Assembly: GCF_000264905.1 (NCBI RefSeq)
Contig: NW_006763137.1
Coordinates: 484,237-548,236 of the forward strand
DNA from: Stereum hirsutum FP-91666 SS1
Taxonomy: Eukaryota > Basidiomycota > Agaricomycetes > Russulales > Stereaceae
Reading direction: 5' to 3'
DNA length: 64,000 bases
The position numbers and the translations under genes were made by a program. Positions 35,199 through 47,800 of this stretch are shown here, one piece after another. The notes under the pieces are model-generated. The model was not told the origin of the DNA. It made no database searches and worked only from the letters and a program-made list of their open reading frames with translations. Numbering within the stretch: the first letter of the stretch is position 1; each line of letters starts with the position of its first letter.

Positions 35199-35510
35199 TA
35201 TTTCTTTCGATTCGTACAGGACGCCGTTGAATGAATTCGAGGGTTGAGACCAGACAGAGCTTTGTACGCAGAAGGAGTCGAGTGCTACGATGGAGCACGA
35301 TATGTAGAAGCGCGATAAAGAGTACTGCACAAAGTGATATACAGACTCAGTGCAACAGACAGGGTGGGTAGAGCAACGGTGCGGCAGCGTGAGATAGCGA
35401 TAGTGATACGAAAGCATACGTGAATGAGTAGCGATGAGAGCGATTGGAAGAAATAGCAAGGCCATTGCATAGTAGGATACTGGGGGGTCGGAAAGGGTGG
35501 ACTATACAGT
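35199..35510. other. Intergenic region
   Basis: About 310 bp between the MYND relic and the end of the FunK1 kinase gene. No gene seen. Confidence 0.5.
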
Positions 35511-38487
35511 CTATCTTCTTGCGCGTTTCTTTGAAGGCGGCTTCGTCCCCCTCGCAGATCGAGATCCACTTGCTGTAGTACGAGTGTCTTGGTCTACCTT
35601 AGTTTTCGAACGAGTAGAGCGTCGAGGTCCCGTCGAAGAAGATTCGCCGGTTACGGAAGTCGACGGGGATGCGTGGACGCCATCGTCTTCGACGGTATCG
35701 TCATCCGCTCCTCTCCTCCGTTTCGAGGCTTTGCGGGACGTGCTGTTATCTGGTGGAGCTACTGTGTCCTCTGTTGCAGTAGCATCGAACCTGACGGCGC
35801 GTGTCTGACCAGAGCCAGATGACGGCCCAGCGTGCTTGACGGGGGTGACGTTTCCGCGTTTGCGACTCGCGGAGGCACGACTGCGGTCTATATCCGCCTG
35901 TATCTCCTCCTTCGACTTCCAAACCTCGATGGAGCTGTCCTCGTCGGTGTACGGCCCATTCAGTTCGCGTTGTCGCATTTCCACTTCCGCCTCCTCCTGG
36001 ATACGATAATTCTCATCCGTGTCATGCCAAGTCGGAAGTACACGCATGGCTTCCGCAAATGCGAATTGCTTCAAGAAGCGCTCGTGAACGCCGGTAAACT
36101 TCCTCTTCGAGTACGCATCCTTGAGGATCTCATGAAGGGCAGCGACGAGGCGTAAAGCAGGGCGGAAATACGGAGGGAACCAGGAGGACATCTCGGATGA
36201 GGCGGGATTCTCATGGACGAGGAGGTGACCTTTCTGTCTCGCGAGAGTAGCACCATCAAGTGACTCGAAAGTGGCCTTGATGGAATCCTTCAAATCCTGT
36301 CGGACGACCTCGTCTTCTGGCCATGCGTGCGTACGACGGGTTGCGGGACCTTCGTAGCTGACGCCTAGCCAGCAGAGCACCCAAAAAAAGGACTCTAAGT
36401 CGTGGACGGCGTCGTGCTTCACTGTACGTCCGGTTGTAGGCATGGGCTCCATCATGTCGTCGTCTTCCTCTGTGAATTGGACGCTTTTCGATTGCGGCGG
36501 AGGAAAACTATAGGGTCTACCTGTCAAGATCTCACCGCTCATGAACGCTCTCGTACCCTGGGAGTCATGTCGATGTTAACTTAAACCAGAAGGATAGTGA
36601 AGCAAGCCAAAAAAAAAAAAAAGAAGAACACTCACGCTACGTTCGTCGCCAATTGTAGCCCGAGTATGCTCTTTGAGGTTGATCGCGAAGTCAAGGTCGA
36701 TAAGAACGCCATGATAGCCACGTTCGGTCGAATCGGGAATGATGAGAATGTTCCCTTGACTGATATCCCTGTGTAGAATACTTTCTTTTGCCAGAAACTG
36801 ATGGCCTGGGTGTAGCAAAAGTAAGATACGTCAGGACATGATTGATGTGCTCGCACTCGATGGCGCCTCACCTTGGATAGCATCCCGCAACACGCCAATC
36901 ATCTCACCCAAGGAGCGGAATCGAGTAAGAGGCAGGCCGTAGGTCTCCATGATCAAACGCGTGTGAATTCGATTGTGTGGCCCACCAGTCGACTTCGCCT
37001 TCTTCAAAATATCACCCTCGTACGGGATGTCGCCATGTGAGATGCTAGGGAGAAGATACTGGTCTCTCTTCAATGGATGGTCCGCCAGGATCTTCTTGGC
37101 TTCTCTCTGGTCGGTCGTGAGTAACAGCGCATCGTTCTCGGACGGCTTGAGGCCTCTGCGGATGAAATTGAGAGTATCGTCTCGTCGTCCTTTGATCCGA
37201 ACAACGTTGTAGGAGTAGACCTTTGCGACGCCCGGCCCTTCACGGTAAAGATCGCCTTCGAGACCTCGCCGCTCGTCTCGCCAGGCGTCCTTGAAGACAT
37301 AGACCTGGCAAATACCAGTCAGATAAGAGAGAGGAAGTAGGAGATGACACGACATGCCTTGCGGTCCTTTTGTTCTTTCTCTATATCTTCGACTCTCCAA
37401 GCTAGCCAGATCCTTGTTGCTCGTCCTCGAAGAACCTCGGCTCGGGCCAAACTCAGTGCTTTGTACAAGATAAACCGCTCCTGTGGTGGATCGCTACGAC
37501 CGCGCGTCTCCTCGTCATCGTCGGACGTACCCGTTTGAGGATCAGGAGAGGTGGATGGAGCATCTACAGTGACCAGCCACATACGAGTATAGGGACTGGA
37601 TGGGATATGAGCATCGTGGACCTGATAGGATGGGAGAGAATGTCCGTGGGGGTGATCGTCGTCGATGATGAAACGGAGCATCGTTGGATCCCAGCCTAAT
37701 GACTCAGGCGCTTTCACGAGCAGGCCGACAATGACGCGGATGAACTGTTTCGCATTCTATATACCAATAGCTCGTAAACACTCATATGGACTGCGACATG
37801 GAAGAACACGAGAATGAAGCCTACCTTGTGGATATCGAACGGTGGTGCCGCCAAGCTTCCGCTTCGATCAACTTGCCATAGAGTCAATGCACGTCGAGCG
37901 AACACAAGGCCGTACATGAACCGACGATCAGGCTGCTCTCTCAACGTTGACCGGATATACCGCAACAGCTGCAAGGCGGCGGAATCGTCTACGTCCTTCT
38001 TGACTTCGATCAGGCTATGAATAGCGCGCCACCATAGGAGCGCAGCTATGGTAGTACTAATCAAGTCAGGCCTACTCTGGTCCTGGAAGTCGGACTTCGG
38101 TGGCGACGCATGCTCGTCGCGCCAATGAACTTCGTACAAGGCCTCTTTGCATAACTCGAGTATCTGGTTTAGAAGCTTTGTTAACGGGCTGTAGAGGACA
38201 GTCTCGTTCCTGGGAGATGTTGGGAGGTGCTTCCAGATTTGTTTATTGGGATCATAGGCTTTGCTTTTGACGAGGGCTCTATAGATGCGATCTGTAATCT
38301 TGTTGATCAAGGGAGCGGAGTCGCCGAGGAAGGTATCGATGAGCCCCTCCGTATTACCGTAGGCATGGCCATCCATCTCGTTCGCGACGACGCGCTCAGC
38401 ATCGTAGATAGAGCTGCGAAGATGGCTATCCAGGGACGAGGTGTCAGTGCCTTTGTGAGGAGTATTCAGAGGGGTGTGAGTAGCCAT
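35511..38487 (-). CDS. FunK1-type protein kinase
   Basis: Member of the fungal-specific FunK1 kinase family expanded in mushrooms. The N-terminal region (MATHTPLNTPHKGTDTSS onward) and the segment with TIAALLWWRAIHSLIEVK match the family's N-terminal part. The kinase core has VYVFKDAWRDERRGLEGDLY (ATP-binding Lys and Glu), LILETYG-like hinge (LIMETYGLPLTRF), the catalytic loop HRDISQGNILI and the metal-site motif LIDLDFAINL in place of DFG. Then come GTRAFMSGEIL and DLESFFWVLCWLG. The C-terminal tail (about 130 residues) is Ser/Lys/Arg-rich, nuclear-signal-like, ending KPPSKKRARR. At least six exons can be followed. An intron at about 36600 has a long A tract on the plus strand (T on the coding strand). 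Start at 38487 chosen by family pattern; a start at 38604 in the same frame is possible. Confidence 0.85.
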
Positions 38488-39160
38488 ACGAGTGATGGGG
38501 GAACACGAGCTGGTCCTCCTCTTCTGATGACCACAAGTTATAGTCTTCTTCGGTGGCGCTGTCGAACAACACTTTGACGAATTGGGAAGCGCGTGAGACA
38601 ACATTTAAAAACCAGGGCACCTGCAAAGAAACACATACACGAGTCATGCCGTTCTAGATCCGCACAAGATAACGCTATATTAGGATTGCGTGCTTTGATT
38701 GAGACAGATGTGAGTCAGCGATACTCAACTAGAGCAGAAGCGCTCGACTCACGATGCAGTGGTTGCCCTGATGAGCGTCGACCACCATTTCGAACTGACT
38801 GGTCTGAAGAGATGACGTTCAGAGGTATCTCCGCAAGTGGAAGAAGCATCTTATGATAAATGAGCTGAGTGGGAGGTGAAAGAGCTAAAAGTCTATCGAT
38901 AGTCGACGGGGTATATATAAGGCCAGTAGCTGCGCAGGTCGAAGTTCAGAAGAAAGGCCATAAAGGGAAACGTGTTCAGGGACAGGAGTCTCGGCTCCAG
39001 CCGCACGGCTGACACGCTGTCCAACAACTCGTCAACCCTTGCCTCCATGATCCTGACCATCTGGATCATCGACTTCAAATATTGAACAGATGCTATGCTC
39101 ACAATATATTTAGTACGCTGGGGTCGGGATGTATGGCTCAGTCCGCGCCTGAGGCCGCGC
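38488..39160. promoter_or_regulatory. Divergent region between FunK1 and MYND genes
   Basis: About 670 bp. It holds the likely 5' UTR and promoter of the kinase and the distal promoter of the MYND gene. A TATA-like stretch (TATATATAA) lies at 38912-38920. No gene supported. Confidence 0.4.
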
Positions 39161-39215
39161 CAAGTTGAAATTCCGAAGGCTTCTGATCCTAACAATACCA
39201 AACAAACGCGTCGCG
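39161..39215 (+). promoter_or_regulatory. Shared upstream block, copy 2 (MYND gene promoter)
   Basis: Contains CCGAAGGCTTCTGATCCTAA, then ACCAAACAAACGCGTCGCG. It ends about 180 bp before the ATG at 39397 and matches 34751-34805 nearly base for base, while the DNA on either side does not. Confidence 0.75.
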
Positions 39216-39396
39216 ATCGGCGGAATCTGTTTCCTCCCGCCTCATCTTGCGACCCCCATCCCTGACACACAAGGTAGGCGATTATTATTCGAATACACCG
39301 AGATCTTCTGTCTCGCGCGACATTCTCTCTACGATCGTGTTGTTGCTTATTTCTTGGTGCACTTCAGAGCTCAGACTCACCTCAACCGAACGCGTC

Positions 39397-41262
39397 ATGG
39401 CTCCAAAACGTAGACACCAAACTCGTACCAACCCTGGAACTTTTACTCCTGACACTGCATCCATCGTTAAAGTATTCAATGCAGCACTTGCGGATCCTCT
39501 GCATCCTACAGGCTGCATCCATCTGCTGAACGAACCCCTCATGGTCTTCGGCGAGGACCAGTACATTGGTAACGTCCTCTTCGATCTCCGCCAAAACCAT
39601 CACGACTTCTACACCACCTGCATGCGCTTCCTCGTCACACCTCCCCCAGGCGAACACAAAGATAGCCAGGAATCTGAATCGACGAAAGAACTCATCTCGA
39701 TCATGTCAACTTGCACTTGCGACCTGTCGAACCCAACGATCAAATATCTCCATGAACGTTCCCGCAAACGTCATGGCAAACCTAACCTCCAGACTATATT
39801 CTCTAACATCGCAGGGGCGGTTCAAATGGCTCTACAACCCGCCAAAGCCGAAGGAAAAGTCCACAAAGTCGAGTCGAACCTCAAGAAAGCCTCCGAGAAA
39901 GGTCTCGAAGCGCCTTTGTGGCCCACCTGCCCTCAGGATCTGTTCCCTATCGGTGCTGAAGAGACCATGAACGCGCTTGCTCAATGGCTCGAGATTCATG
40001 CTGCGCCTGGCTTACTCGGATTCTTAGGCTCGTACCTCGAGATCTGTAAACGTGCTGCTATTCCTTACTTCATCGCCTCTCCGACGCTTCCTGGAAAATT
40101 CGTCGGTATCGCGGAGATCATATACATGGTGTGGGCATTCCAGGAGCAATCCGACAGAGCCAGTTGTGCCACCAGTCTTACGCTCCTGAAGGGCGCGGCC
40201 CTTGTGGCCCTCTTGCTCACCAGTCACTGCACGAAACAAGAGCTGGTCGAGTTCGAGAAGAGGGCCGAAGTCCAGCATCGATCCGTCCTCGGCCTCTGCA
40301 AGACCATCCTCGAGTGGCTCCCCAAACTCGACGCATCGATATGGCCCCGCGATACTTACCAGTCCTACGACGCCGGCAAGGGCGTTTCGGAGGATATCGC
40401 TTACGTCCGGGAATGTTTCACGGGTCTGGGACAATGCATTCATTATTTTATGGATCTGCCGTTCGACGTGGAGGAATACCATCCGACGATCGTGTGGCGC
40501 TCAAGGATGCATCGCGAGATGGAGAAGGATCCGAAGACGCTGGCGTTCAGTGTGTATTTCGAGCTGTATACCGCGCAGCGGTGTTTTGCGCCTGGATGTC
40601 AGGAGACGTACGCGGGCGCGGGGAGGAAGTTCGCCTACTGCAGCGGGTGTAAACGCGTCCCTTACTGCTCCAAGGAGTGTCAGGTCAGTACTTTTTTCGA
40701 GTCATTCTCATTCTATTTGCCCAGTTGTCCCCGTACTTTCGCTCACAAGGTGAACACGTTCGCAGACTGCAGCTTGGAAACACCCCAGAGTACCCCATAA
40801 AGATGTCTGCAAATACCTTCGAGTCCTCGCCGAACAGACGAACCTCACACCGCACCCCGAACCGTCCGATGGACCAGCATTCGTCCAAGCCATTCAGGAC
40901 AAAGAACTCGCCGCGAAGATCGGGCTGCACATGCAAGATCTGAGGAAGGAACTCTCTACAAATGGTACCGTCCTTCTTTCCCTTTTCTTTCGGCGCGGTC
41001 TCTGGCGTTCCTCCCGTGTTCGATCCGGCGTTGTGCTAATTTAATTTGTGCTTGCCCTTCACCTCAGTACCCTTGAAAGAGTCTAGACCGCCCACTCAAA
41101 ACGATGATGAACTCGAAACCGAGGCTACAGAACCTAAGGTCGACGATATGGAGGTCGCTGAAAGGTGATTTTGTTACTGCCATGCTTCTGCGTCTATTGT
41201 TCTCTGATAGCCTGTGATGTCTTCCTAGAGTTGAAAACGAAGAACTACCTGTAGTAGGGTAA
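39397..41262 (+). CDS. MYND-type zinc-finger protein
   Basis: The first exon of about 430 codons is open from the ATG at 39397 (MAPKRRHQTRTNPG). It encodes an all-helical-looking region without a named domain, common in agaricomycete MYND proteins. The MYND finger is near the C-terminus: CFAPGCQET, YCSGCKRVPYCSKECQ, and after an intron (from 40684) WKHPRVPHKDVC, giving all seven Cys and the His. Later exons give LRVLAEQTNLTPHP, HMQDLRKELSTN and an acidic tail ending VENEELPVVG with TAA at 41260-41262. MYND fingers bind proteins; no enzymatic domain (such as SET) is visible. An internally deleted relic lies at 35007-35198. Confidence 0.8.
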
Positions 41263-41653
41263 TGGTGATCGATGACCGCCTGAGCCTGAGGGTTCATCCG
41301 TGAAAAAATGAGCTTGAGCGTTGTATGTATTATGTATCCATGTTGTTGCAAAACTTCTTGTTGCTCCTCACTCCTCGAAGCACTCGGTGAATGACCGAAC
41401 ATACTTGGAGGTGCAGCATGCCAGTGCGGGCGACAACAGAGCAAGATGGTCGCTTCGTCACGAATAAACCAGCGGCCTACATGATATCAAGAAGGAAAGC
41501 TACTCCTCTATTCGATATAGCTTGGCCTCCGCGCACCCTCCGACATTCTCCACGGTAATCGATGCAGAAGGGACTAAAGTTTTTGATCAGGTCCTTGTTT
41601 CCCCTGGAGATTACTTACACGTTGAGGACTGGTACAGCAAATGTGACAAGCTG

Positions 41654-41676
41654 TTTTGGCCAGTTTTGGCCAGTTT
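41654..41676. repeat. Short tandem repeat (TTTTGGCCAG units)
   Basis: Two direct units of TTTTGGCCAG followed by TTT. On the other strand it reads as AAACTGGCC units, close to the AAACTGGGCC units at 43417-43442. Confidence 0.7.
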
Positions 41677-43416
41677 GTTCGGTTTTTCTCAGTTCCAAGG
41701 AACGGACAGTTCGGGCAAGTTTGGGTTTTGAGGCGATATTTGCCCAAACTCAGTGAAACTCACAGGAACCGCGAAACTGAACGAAACAAAAATATCACAA
41801 ATGCCAAAAACAATCATACTCGACATAAACTACTACACTGAAAAAAGAGGCGAAACTCAGATTTCTCTACAATAGCACTCCTGCTACTCTGATGATCTCG
41901 TTGAAGGCCAAGACGCGACTCTACGCGTATGGACCAATGCCACTCAACGGCGCTTGCTACCTCACTAGTAACCGTCCCTCATTGCATGCACCATTCCAAC
42001 TGTGCCCCCGGTTAGTATGAACATGGCGGCTCGCTATCGCAGTCCCCGTGCCCGCCAACGGTGAAAGACCGTGCAATGGCGACGATCTCGTTAGTCCGAG
42101 CAAAAGAACACCGCCGCCGTGAAACTCGAGTTTGGTGTTAGTAGGCAGTGTCATGGGCCGACCCTCCTGTTCAAATCGTCGCTTTGAGGTGTGAACCTCA
42201 TGGTGGGAGAGCACAAAAGTAGGGAGCGAGTGAACTCTTCAAGATCGGAGGACGTCCAACTTTATAAGTCAGAAGATGACGAAGGCGGGATAGGCCGAGC
42301 GGAGTTGTAAGCCGTTCACAGTACGATCGTCGACGCGTCAACGCGTCGTCCATGCTCTTCCTCCCACCGACGACCATGGTGCACGCTGCCGCCCGCCCGC
42401 TATTCTATGAGGTCTGCATCGTCAGGCTCTCTAGCTATTATAATGTACGTGATCCTCTGCCTTCTAGGTCCCGGTACCCCTTAGGGCTTAAAATACACAT
42501 CGCGGTCAAGCGTCGCGCGACGCGCCGCTTCTCACTTCTTTCTTAACCGCTGACTTGTTGTCGTTGACACCCCGACACGCCCGCCATGGCTTTTGGCCAT
42601 CATATCAGAGGGCTTTTAATCCATTCGTGCCGAGTTTACATTTGATATCCCTTGTTCCTGTTGCTAACTAGCTGACCTTCCTTAACTTGGAGGTGGAGGC
42701 GACGCGAGAACGTTGAGGCGGGCAGCGGCGGTAGAGCAGCGGCAACAGCGACGGCCGGGTGGTCTTGGTGGCTAGTCCGGTACGCCCTTTTTGCATCATC
42801 CTCCAATTACCCTGATCCTCGACAACCTCTCCCACTGGCTCATTGATAATCTTCGAACACGGCGTCCTCTCTCACCACAATGCTCACTGAACGCCGTCCC
42901 TTCAGGAGTAGTAGCTTCCGCGATGCGGCCCTCAAATAATCTTAAACTGTATGTCTCTGATTTCGAGCTGTTAGGTCGCGGTCCGGTCGGGGTGTGCTCT
43001 AGGTGGTTGTGGGTGTGTGATTCGGCTGATGAGAAGACTATAACAGGTGTAGTGGGCATCAGAATGGGCGGCGGTAAGTCTGTACTTCTATGCTTCCGTT
43101 GACGCCCTGTCCGTCGTGGTGTACGGTTGCTGTATCTAGTATACTATATGTACAGTATTCGGAACCATCCAATGCATGAATATAACATTTTCATTGTGAT
43201 TCATGTGCTCGTCAACCCCTGAAAAGCACCTGCAAAACCCCCAAAAAACCCCCAAAATAATTGTTTACTTTTGTGGTTTGAGCAGTAGTTTGACGGTTGT
43301 TTGACAGCAGTTTGATTCGAGTGCACAAACTACAATGGAGTTTCCAAACTCCGAATTTCCTTTCAGGGTTTGCCGGATTGAGAGTTTTGAGGAGTGTGAG
43401 GCCGCCCAAACTCCAT

Positions 43417-43442
43417 CAAACTGGGCCAAACTGGGCCAAACT
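43417..43442. repeat. Short tandem repeat (CAAACTGGGC units)
   Basis: CAAACTGGGC occurs twice in tandem and is followed by CAAACT. The preceding DNA (GTTTTGAGG, later GCCCAAACTC) also resembles DNA next to the repeat at 41654-41676, so both may be ends of one small dispersed element. Confidence 0.65.
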
Positions 43443-43650
43443 AGATTGTCACATTCGCTGATGCTTCAAGGTTCAGGCCGGAGGCGAAGATGCTGGAGTT
43501 TATATTCTCTTTCGGTGCGCAACTTCGAGGACAATGTCCTATAAAAACCTTTCGACTGATAGGCGCCTATGAGGGATCAAAGATTCAAAAGGTGTCTGAC
43601 CGGAGCTCGAACGAAACAAGGAAGGCGCGAAGTGTGCAACGGAACCGAAA

Positions 43651-43700
43651 TTGAGGCTCCGACGGCTTGCGATCATAACAAAACCAAACAGTTGCGTCGC
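43651..43700 (+). promoter_or_regulatory. Shared upstream block, copy 3 (diverged)
   Basis: Reads CCGACGGCTTGCGATCATAA, then ACCAAACAGTTGCGTCGCG. It has the same layout as the blocks at 34751 and 39161 with scattered changes. No MYND-like coding sequence follows it. Confidence 0.55.
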
Positions 43701-44860
43701 GTTGAGCGCAGCAACGGACTGCTGCCATCATAGACCGATTTTGCATCCGAGTCGTGCTACTCGACTCATCATGTAATGTCTTTCTGCTCGTTCCTTCGCT
43801 TGATGTTCTTGGAATTTGGCTTTTGCTGGAGGTTCAGTTTCTCTCTGCGTCTTCTCGGTAAATTTCGACCACTTGCCGCAAGCACTATCTGTCGAACTCA
43901 GGCTGCCAGTGGGAAAGTCCCAGAGTCGCCTCCCCATGGACGTTCACGGACGCTTCTAAGATGGATGACAGGATGACAAGGAAAAGTTCAAACCTACTGC
44001 TTAGCCGCGTGCCCGTTTTGTTGTCCTCTGTTTTCTGGTTTTTGTTTTGGAGTTTCCATAGGTCTCATACCTAGCTCGTTCTTCTTAGTCTGTCCTAGAA
44101 GACGCCAGCTGGAACCTCCAACAATGCGACGTGGACTTGTCAATAGTATGAAAGACCTCTGCTTCGCTCGCGAGTTGTTTCGATCTCAGATCTCAGCCTT
44201 CCAGCCTCCGGGTTCTCCGTTCCGCTGTCTAGGCTCCGAGAGCGCCCCTTGCTCGAGCAAGCTCATCTCCCTTTTGAGAACATGATCCTACATATGAGGA
44301 AATCGAGTCGCCAAGTCCGGTAAGAGCGCCAGGCTGATGGGCCACGAGGATCCCCGCCGAATTTGGCTCTGTCTCGACGCGCTGCTCCTTCTCTCTCCTC
44401 TTCTTTCTTCTGACCGTGTCGTGCCTATATTGTCTCTGTATTTTTGCCCATTTTTGCAGCCGTGCCCGCCGTCGTCCTTAACAGTCGTTCCGCGGAGATC
44501 TCATTCTTTCCCATTCTCAGAGGTGATCTTGCAAGGTTAGGGGCTCGCTGTGGGCTTAGCTTGCAATGCATTTAATTGAATTGGACTACTAATCGCGATT
44601 CGTCCCATTTTTTTATGTGCACAGATACTATAGTGTCGGGCTAAAGACAGGTTCAAATATTGTCTACTGATCACCACACCGTCTTAGCATCGACCAGACG
44701 AGCTCTTAGCACGCATATATCCATCTATTCTGCCAACGGGTGTACAGTGAGTCTCTACCCGACCCTCTTCGAGAACATCCGTCATGTTTCTTCCTCGCAC
44801 TGACGTCAACTTTTCGTACCGTTACAGTTCCTCTCAAAGCATATATCCACAGCATCTATC

Positions 44861-47800
44861 ATGTCGACCGACCTCTCGTCTCCGAGCACTAAATCCACCA
44901 CGAGTTATCGACCCCTAACGACCTACTCCCGCCGGTCCAATCGCCGGTCTCATCCTTCCCAGTCCACGTCCAACTCCTTCAACGATCCCACGGCATTGGC
45001 TTCAAACGACTCATCACCCCCATCCGTCATGAACCCATACGATTCCGAAGACAATACGATCTCAGAGACCGAACGCCGATTGAAAAAGCGGGCAAGGCAC
45101 TCTCAGTCGCAGTCGCATTCGCAGTCCGTCTATGTCGACGTCCCCACTCTGAGTCACAGTCGTAGTCGCGAGCTTGTGGACCAACGCCAGAACCAGTCTC
45201 ATGCACGGAACGCCACGAACGGGACTAATGCGACCTCTACCTTCGCTTCGGGTACGCTTGCCGGAGAATCGGCTATGACGAACAACACGACCGTTGACCT
45301 AGAGGGATCGGGGCACGCTTCTAAGCGGTTTAAGATGCCTCCTCAGCCTGTGTCCGCGTCTACCTCTCTCTCTGTTTCTCAATCTCGCACATACAAAACG
45401 CATATATCTACCTCTACCGCCAATTCCCCTACCAACAACACCATCTCCTCAGGACTAGTGTCCTTCCCTCTGATGCATCACTCTTCTTATCCTGCCCAAG
45501 ACCAACCGCAAGATATCGATTTCAGCCAATTCAAAACCCCCGCAAACGCGGAATCGCTCTCTCCCGTTCAACCTCCGCCTATCGATCCGAACCGGGGCAG
45601 AGATCGGGACGGCAGAGCTCATGCTCGTCCTCGAAACAGCCAACGCGATATCGAAGGCCACGACCCGGTCTCGAGATCGCAGTCCCGACATGGTGGCGGT
45701 GGACGGCGAACTGGAGGTGCGGGGGCAGGAGGGGATATGAACGCATTCTCTCCCGTTCCTGTTCAACGTGTGCGCCAGAAAGACGTGAACGTAAACCGAA
45801 ATCGTCAACAGGAAGCTCCCGACGGTCCTGGATCCGGACAGTTCAAAGTTCCTGCCCTCCCACAATCGAAACCGCAATCTCAGCCTCAATCCCGTTCACA
45901 ATCCAAATCACGTCGTATCTCGTCTCGTAGGCTCAAGGAGAACGCTACCGCCACCGCCACAAATACCGCTACTTCGACTTCGTTCCGTCGTGGTCAAGGT
46001 CAAGGTCAAATTCTGGGTGAAGGTCTCAGTCGTAGTGGACGCGCCACACCCGCACTCGGATTCCCCCTCGCGTCGCCGTACCAGACTAAACCTTCGTCGC
46101 CTACCCAACCTTCCCTTGCTCCCGCTCCTGTGAGGAAATCTCTCGGAAGTCCAGGTGAGATAGTCGGACTGGGTGGAGGGGGTGGTGGTGGCGGTGATGA
46201 AGCGAGTATGGTGAGGAATCGAGGCTCGGGGAAGAAGAAGCCCGCGTTTTATACGAAGACGAGGACGATGTCGGATGCGAAGGTGTACGACGAGCACTTG
46301 AGGGCGGACAGGGACCAGGATGGATTCGTGTTGCCGGTGGGACGTGCACTTCCACAGCGGCCTAGGGCTTCGAGGAACGTGACTGGCGTTGGTGATGGTA
46401 GCGGTGCCGGTGAGGGAGGAAGCGGTGGCGGGGGATCATTCGGTGCGGCGGCGTTACGCGAATACGCATATTCCCAGAGCGTCATTCATTCGCCTACGCG
46501 TCGGGATGAAGACCTTCCGTTACAGTATGAAGGACCGGGAATTACCCTCAAGTCTTCCAGGTTCAAGTCCAACGGCAAACCTCCTGCTACGCGCCTGCCG
46601 TCCAGTCGCAATGTTCACGACCAGCCTTCTCATTCCAATGCGCCTCCTCATCTTCATCCTGGACAGATGCAGGAAGAGGGCTTGCCCGCTTCAGCGCCTG
46701 GTCCGGTCCCGGGGATGCTCGACCTTTCGCAGATATCGAGCGAACAATGGCATAAACCCGCCAAAGTCTTTTCTCTCGCAAAAACACAGTCCCAATCCCA
46801 TTCCTTGTCACTGTCGAGGCGGCGAGGCAGCGGCGACGATGAAATCAACCTAGACGAATTGTTGTATCCGCCGAATGAGACGCCGCCGGTATTCGAGGTT
46901 GGGTATGGCTATGGTGGTGGATTTGGGTACGGGCATGGGTATGGATATGGGCTTCAGGATGATGGTGATGGAGATGGCGAATACGAGGTTCCTCAGGTAT
47001 CAGAACGGTCGCTCGAGTCGAGGGAGGCGTCCATGCATCTCGAAGGAGATGAGGAGGCGGAATTCGGGGGGGCGATGAGGTATAAGGCTGGGTGGTTGAA
47101 TCTTGAGCCTGATGAGGAGGATGGAGGGGTAGACGATGAAGATGGAGAGGAGTCGATGGATTTGACCCTCCAGGCTCTCGATTCGATTCGTCATCCTGGC
47201 GGTAGTCGTTCTCGAAGCCAAGACGAAGTCGGACTCGGGCTTGGGTTTGGTCTTGACCCGGGCGCGGATGTCGAGATGGGCGCGGGTGCGGGGTGGTTGA
47301 TGGGTAGTGCATATGGGACGGGTAATACCCTGGAGATTGGTGGCGGGGAAGAGCAGTCGATGTCGATGGAGGCAACGAGTTTCAGAGGGCCACCGAGCAC
47401 GCCACCGAGGTCAACGAGATCGAGTTCGTTCTTTGCAGATGTTCCCATGGGGACGAGCACGCCGTTTAGGAGGAAGCAGAGAGAACTGATGGAGAGGAGT
47501 AGGGAGGAAGGCGGTTTGAGAGGGGCAGGAGGAGGAAAGGGAAAGCAGAGAGCGGAAGTCGCTCCTTCTGCGCCGAATACGCCTGATCGCATGGTTGCCG
47601 GGAGTGGTGGCGAGAGTATGGAGATTGAGATGGAGGACGAAGAAAACGAGCCGATGACGCTGGATTCGCTGTTTGATAGTGGCGTGCCCACGACGTGGAA
47701 GGGATTCAGGCTTGGAAGGGAGGATGAGCAAGGGGAGAGGAAGAAGAAGACGAAGAAGGTGATGCATTATACGCCGAACAGTATCTTTTCGTCCAGCTTT

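Larger units (their letters stand above)
41263..44860. other. Long gene-free region with small repeats
   Basis: About 3.6 kb without a supportable gene. It contains the small repeats at 41654-41676 and 43417-43442, a perfect short inverted repeat GGAGTTTCCAAACTCC at about 43336, and the third copy of the shared upstream block at 43651-43700. The last ~200 bp before 44861 look like a 5' UTR with a possible intron (GTGAGTCTCT near 44747). The region resembles decayed intergenic or mobile-element DNA. Confidence 0.5.
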
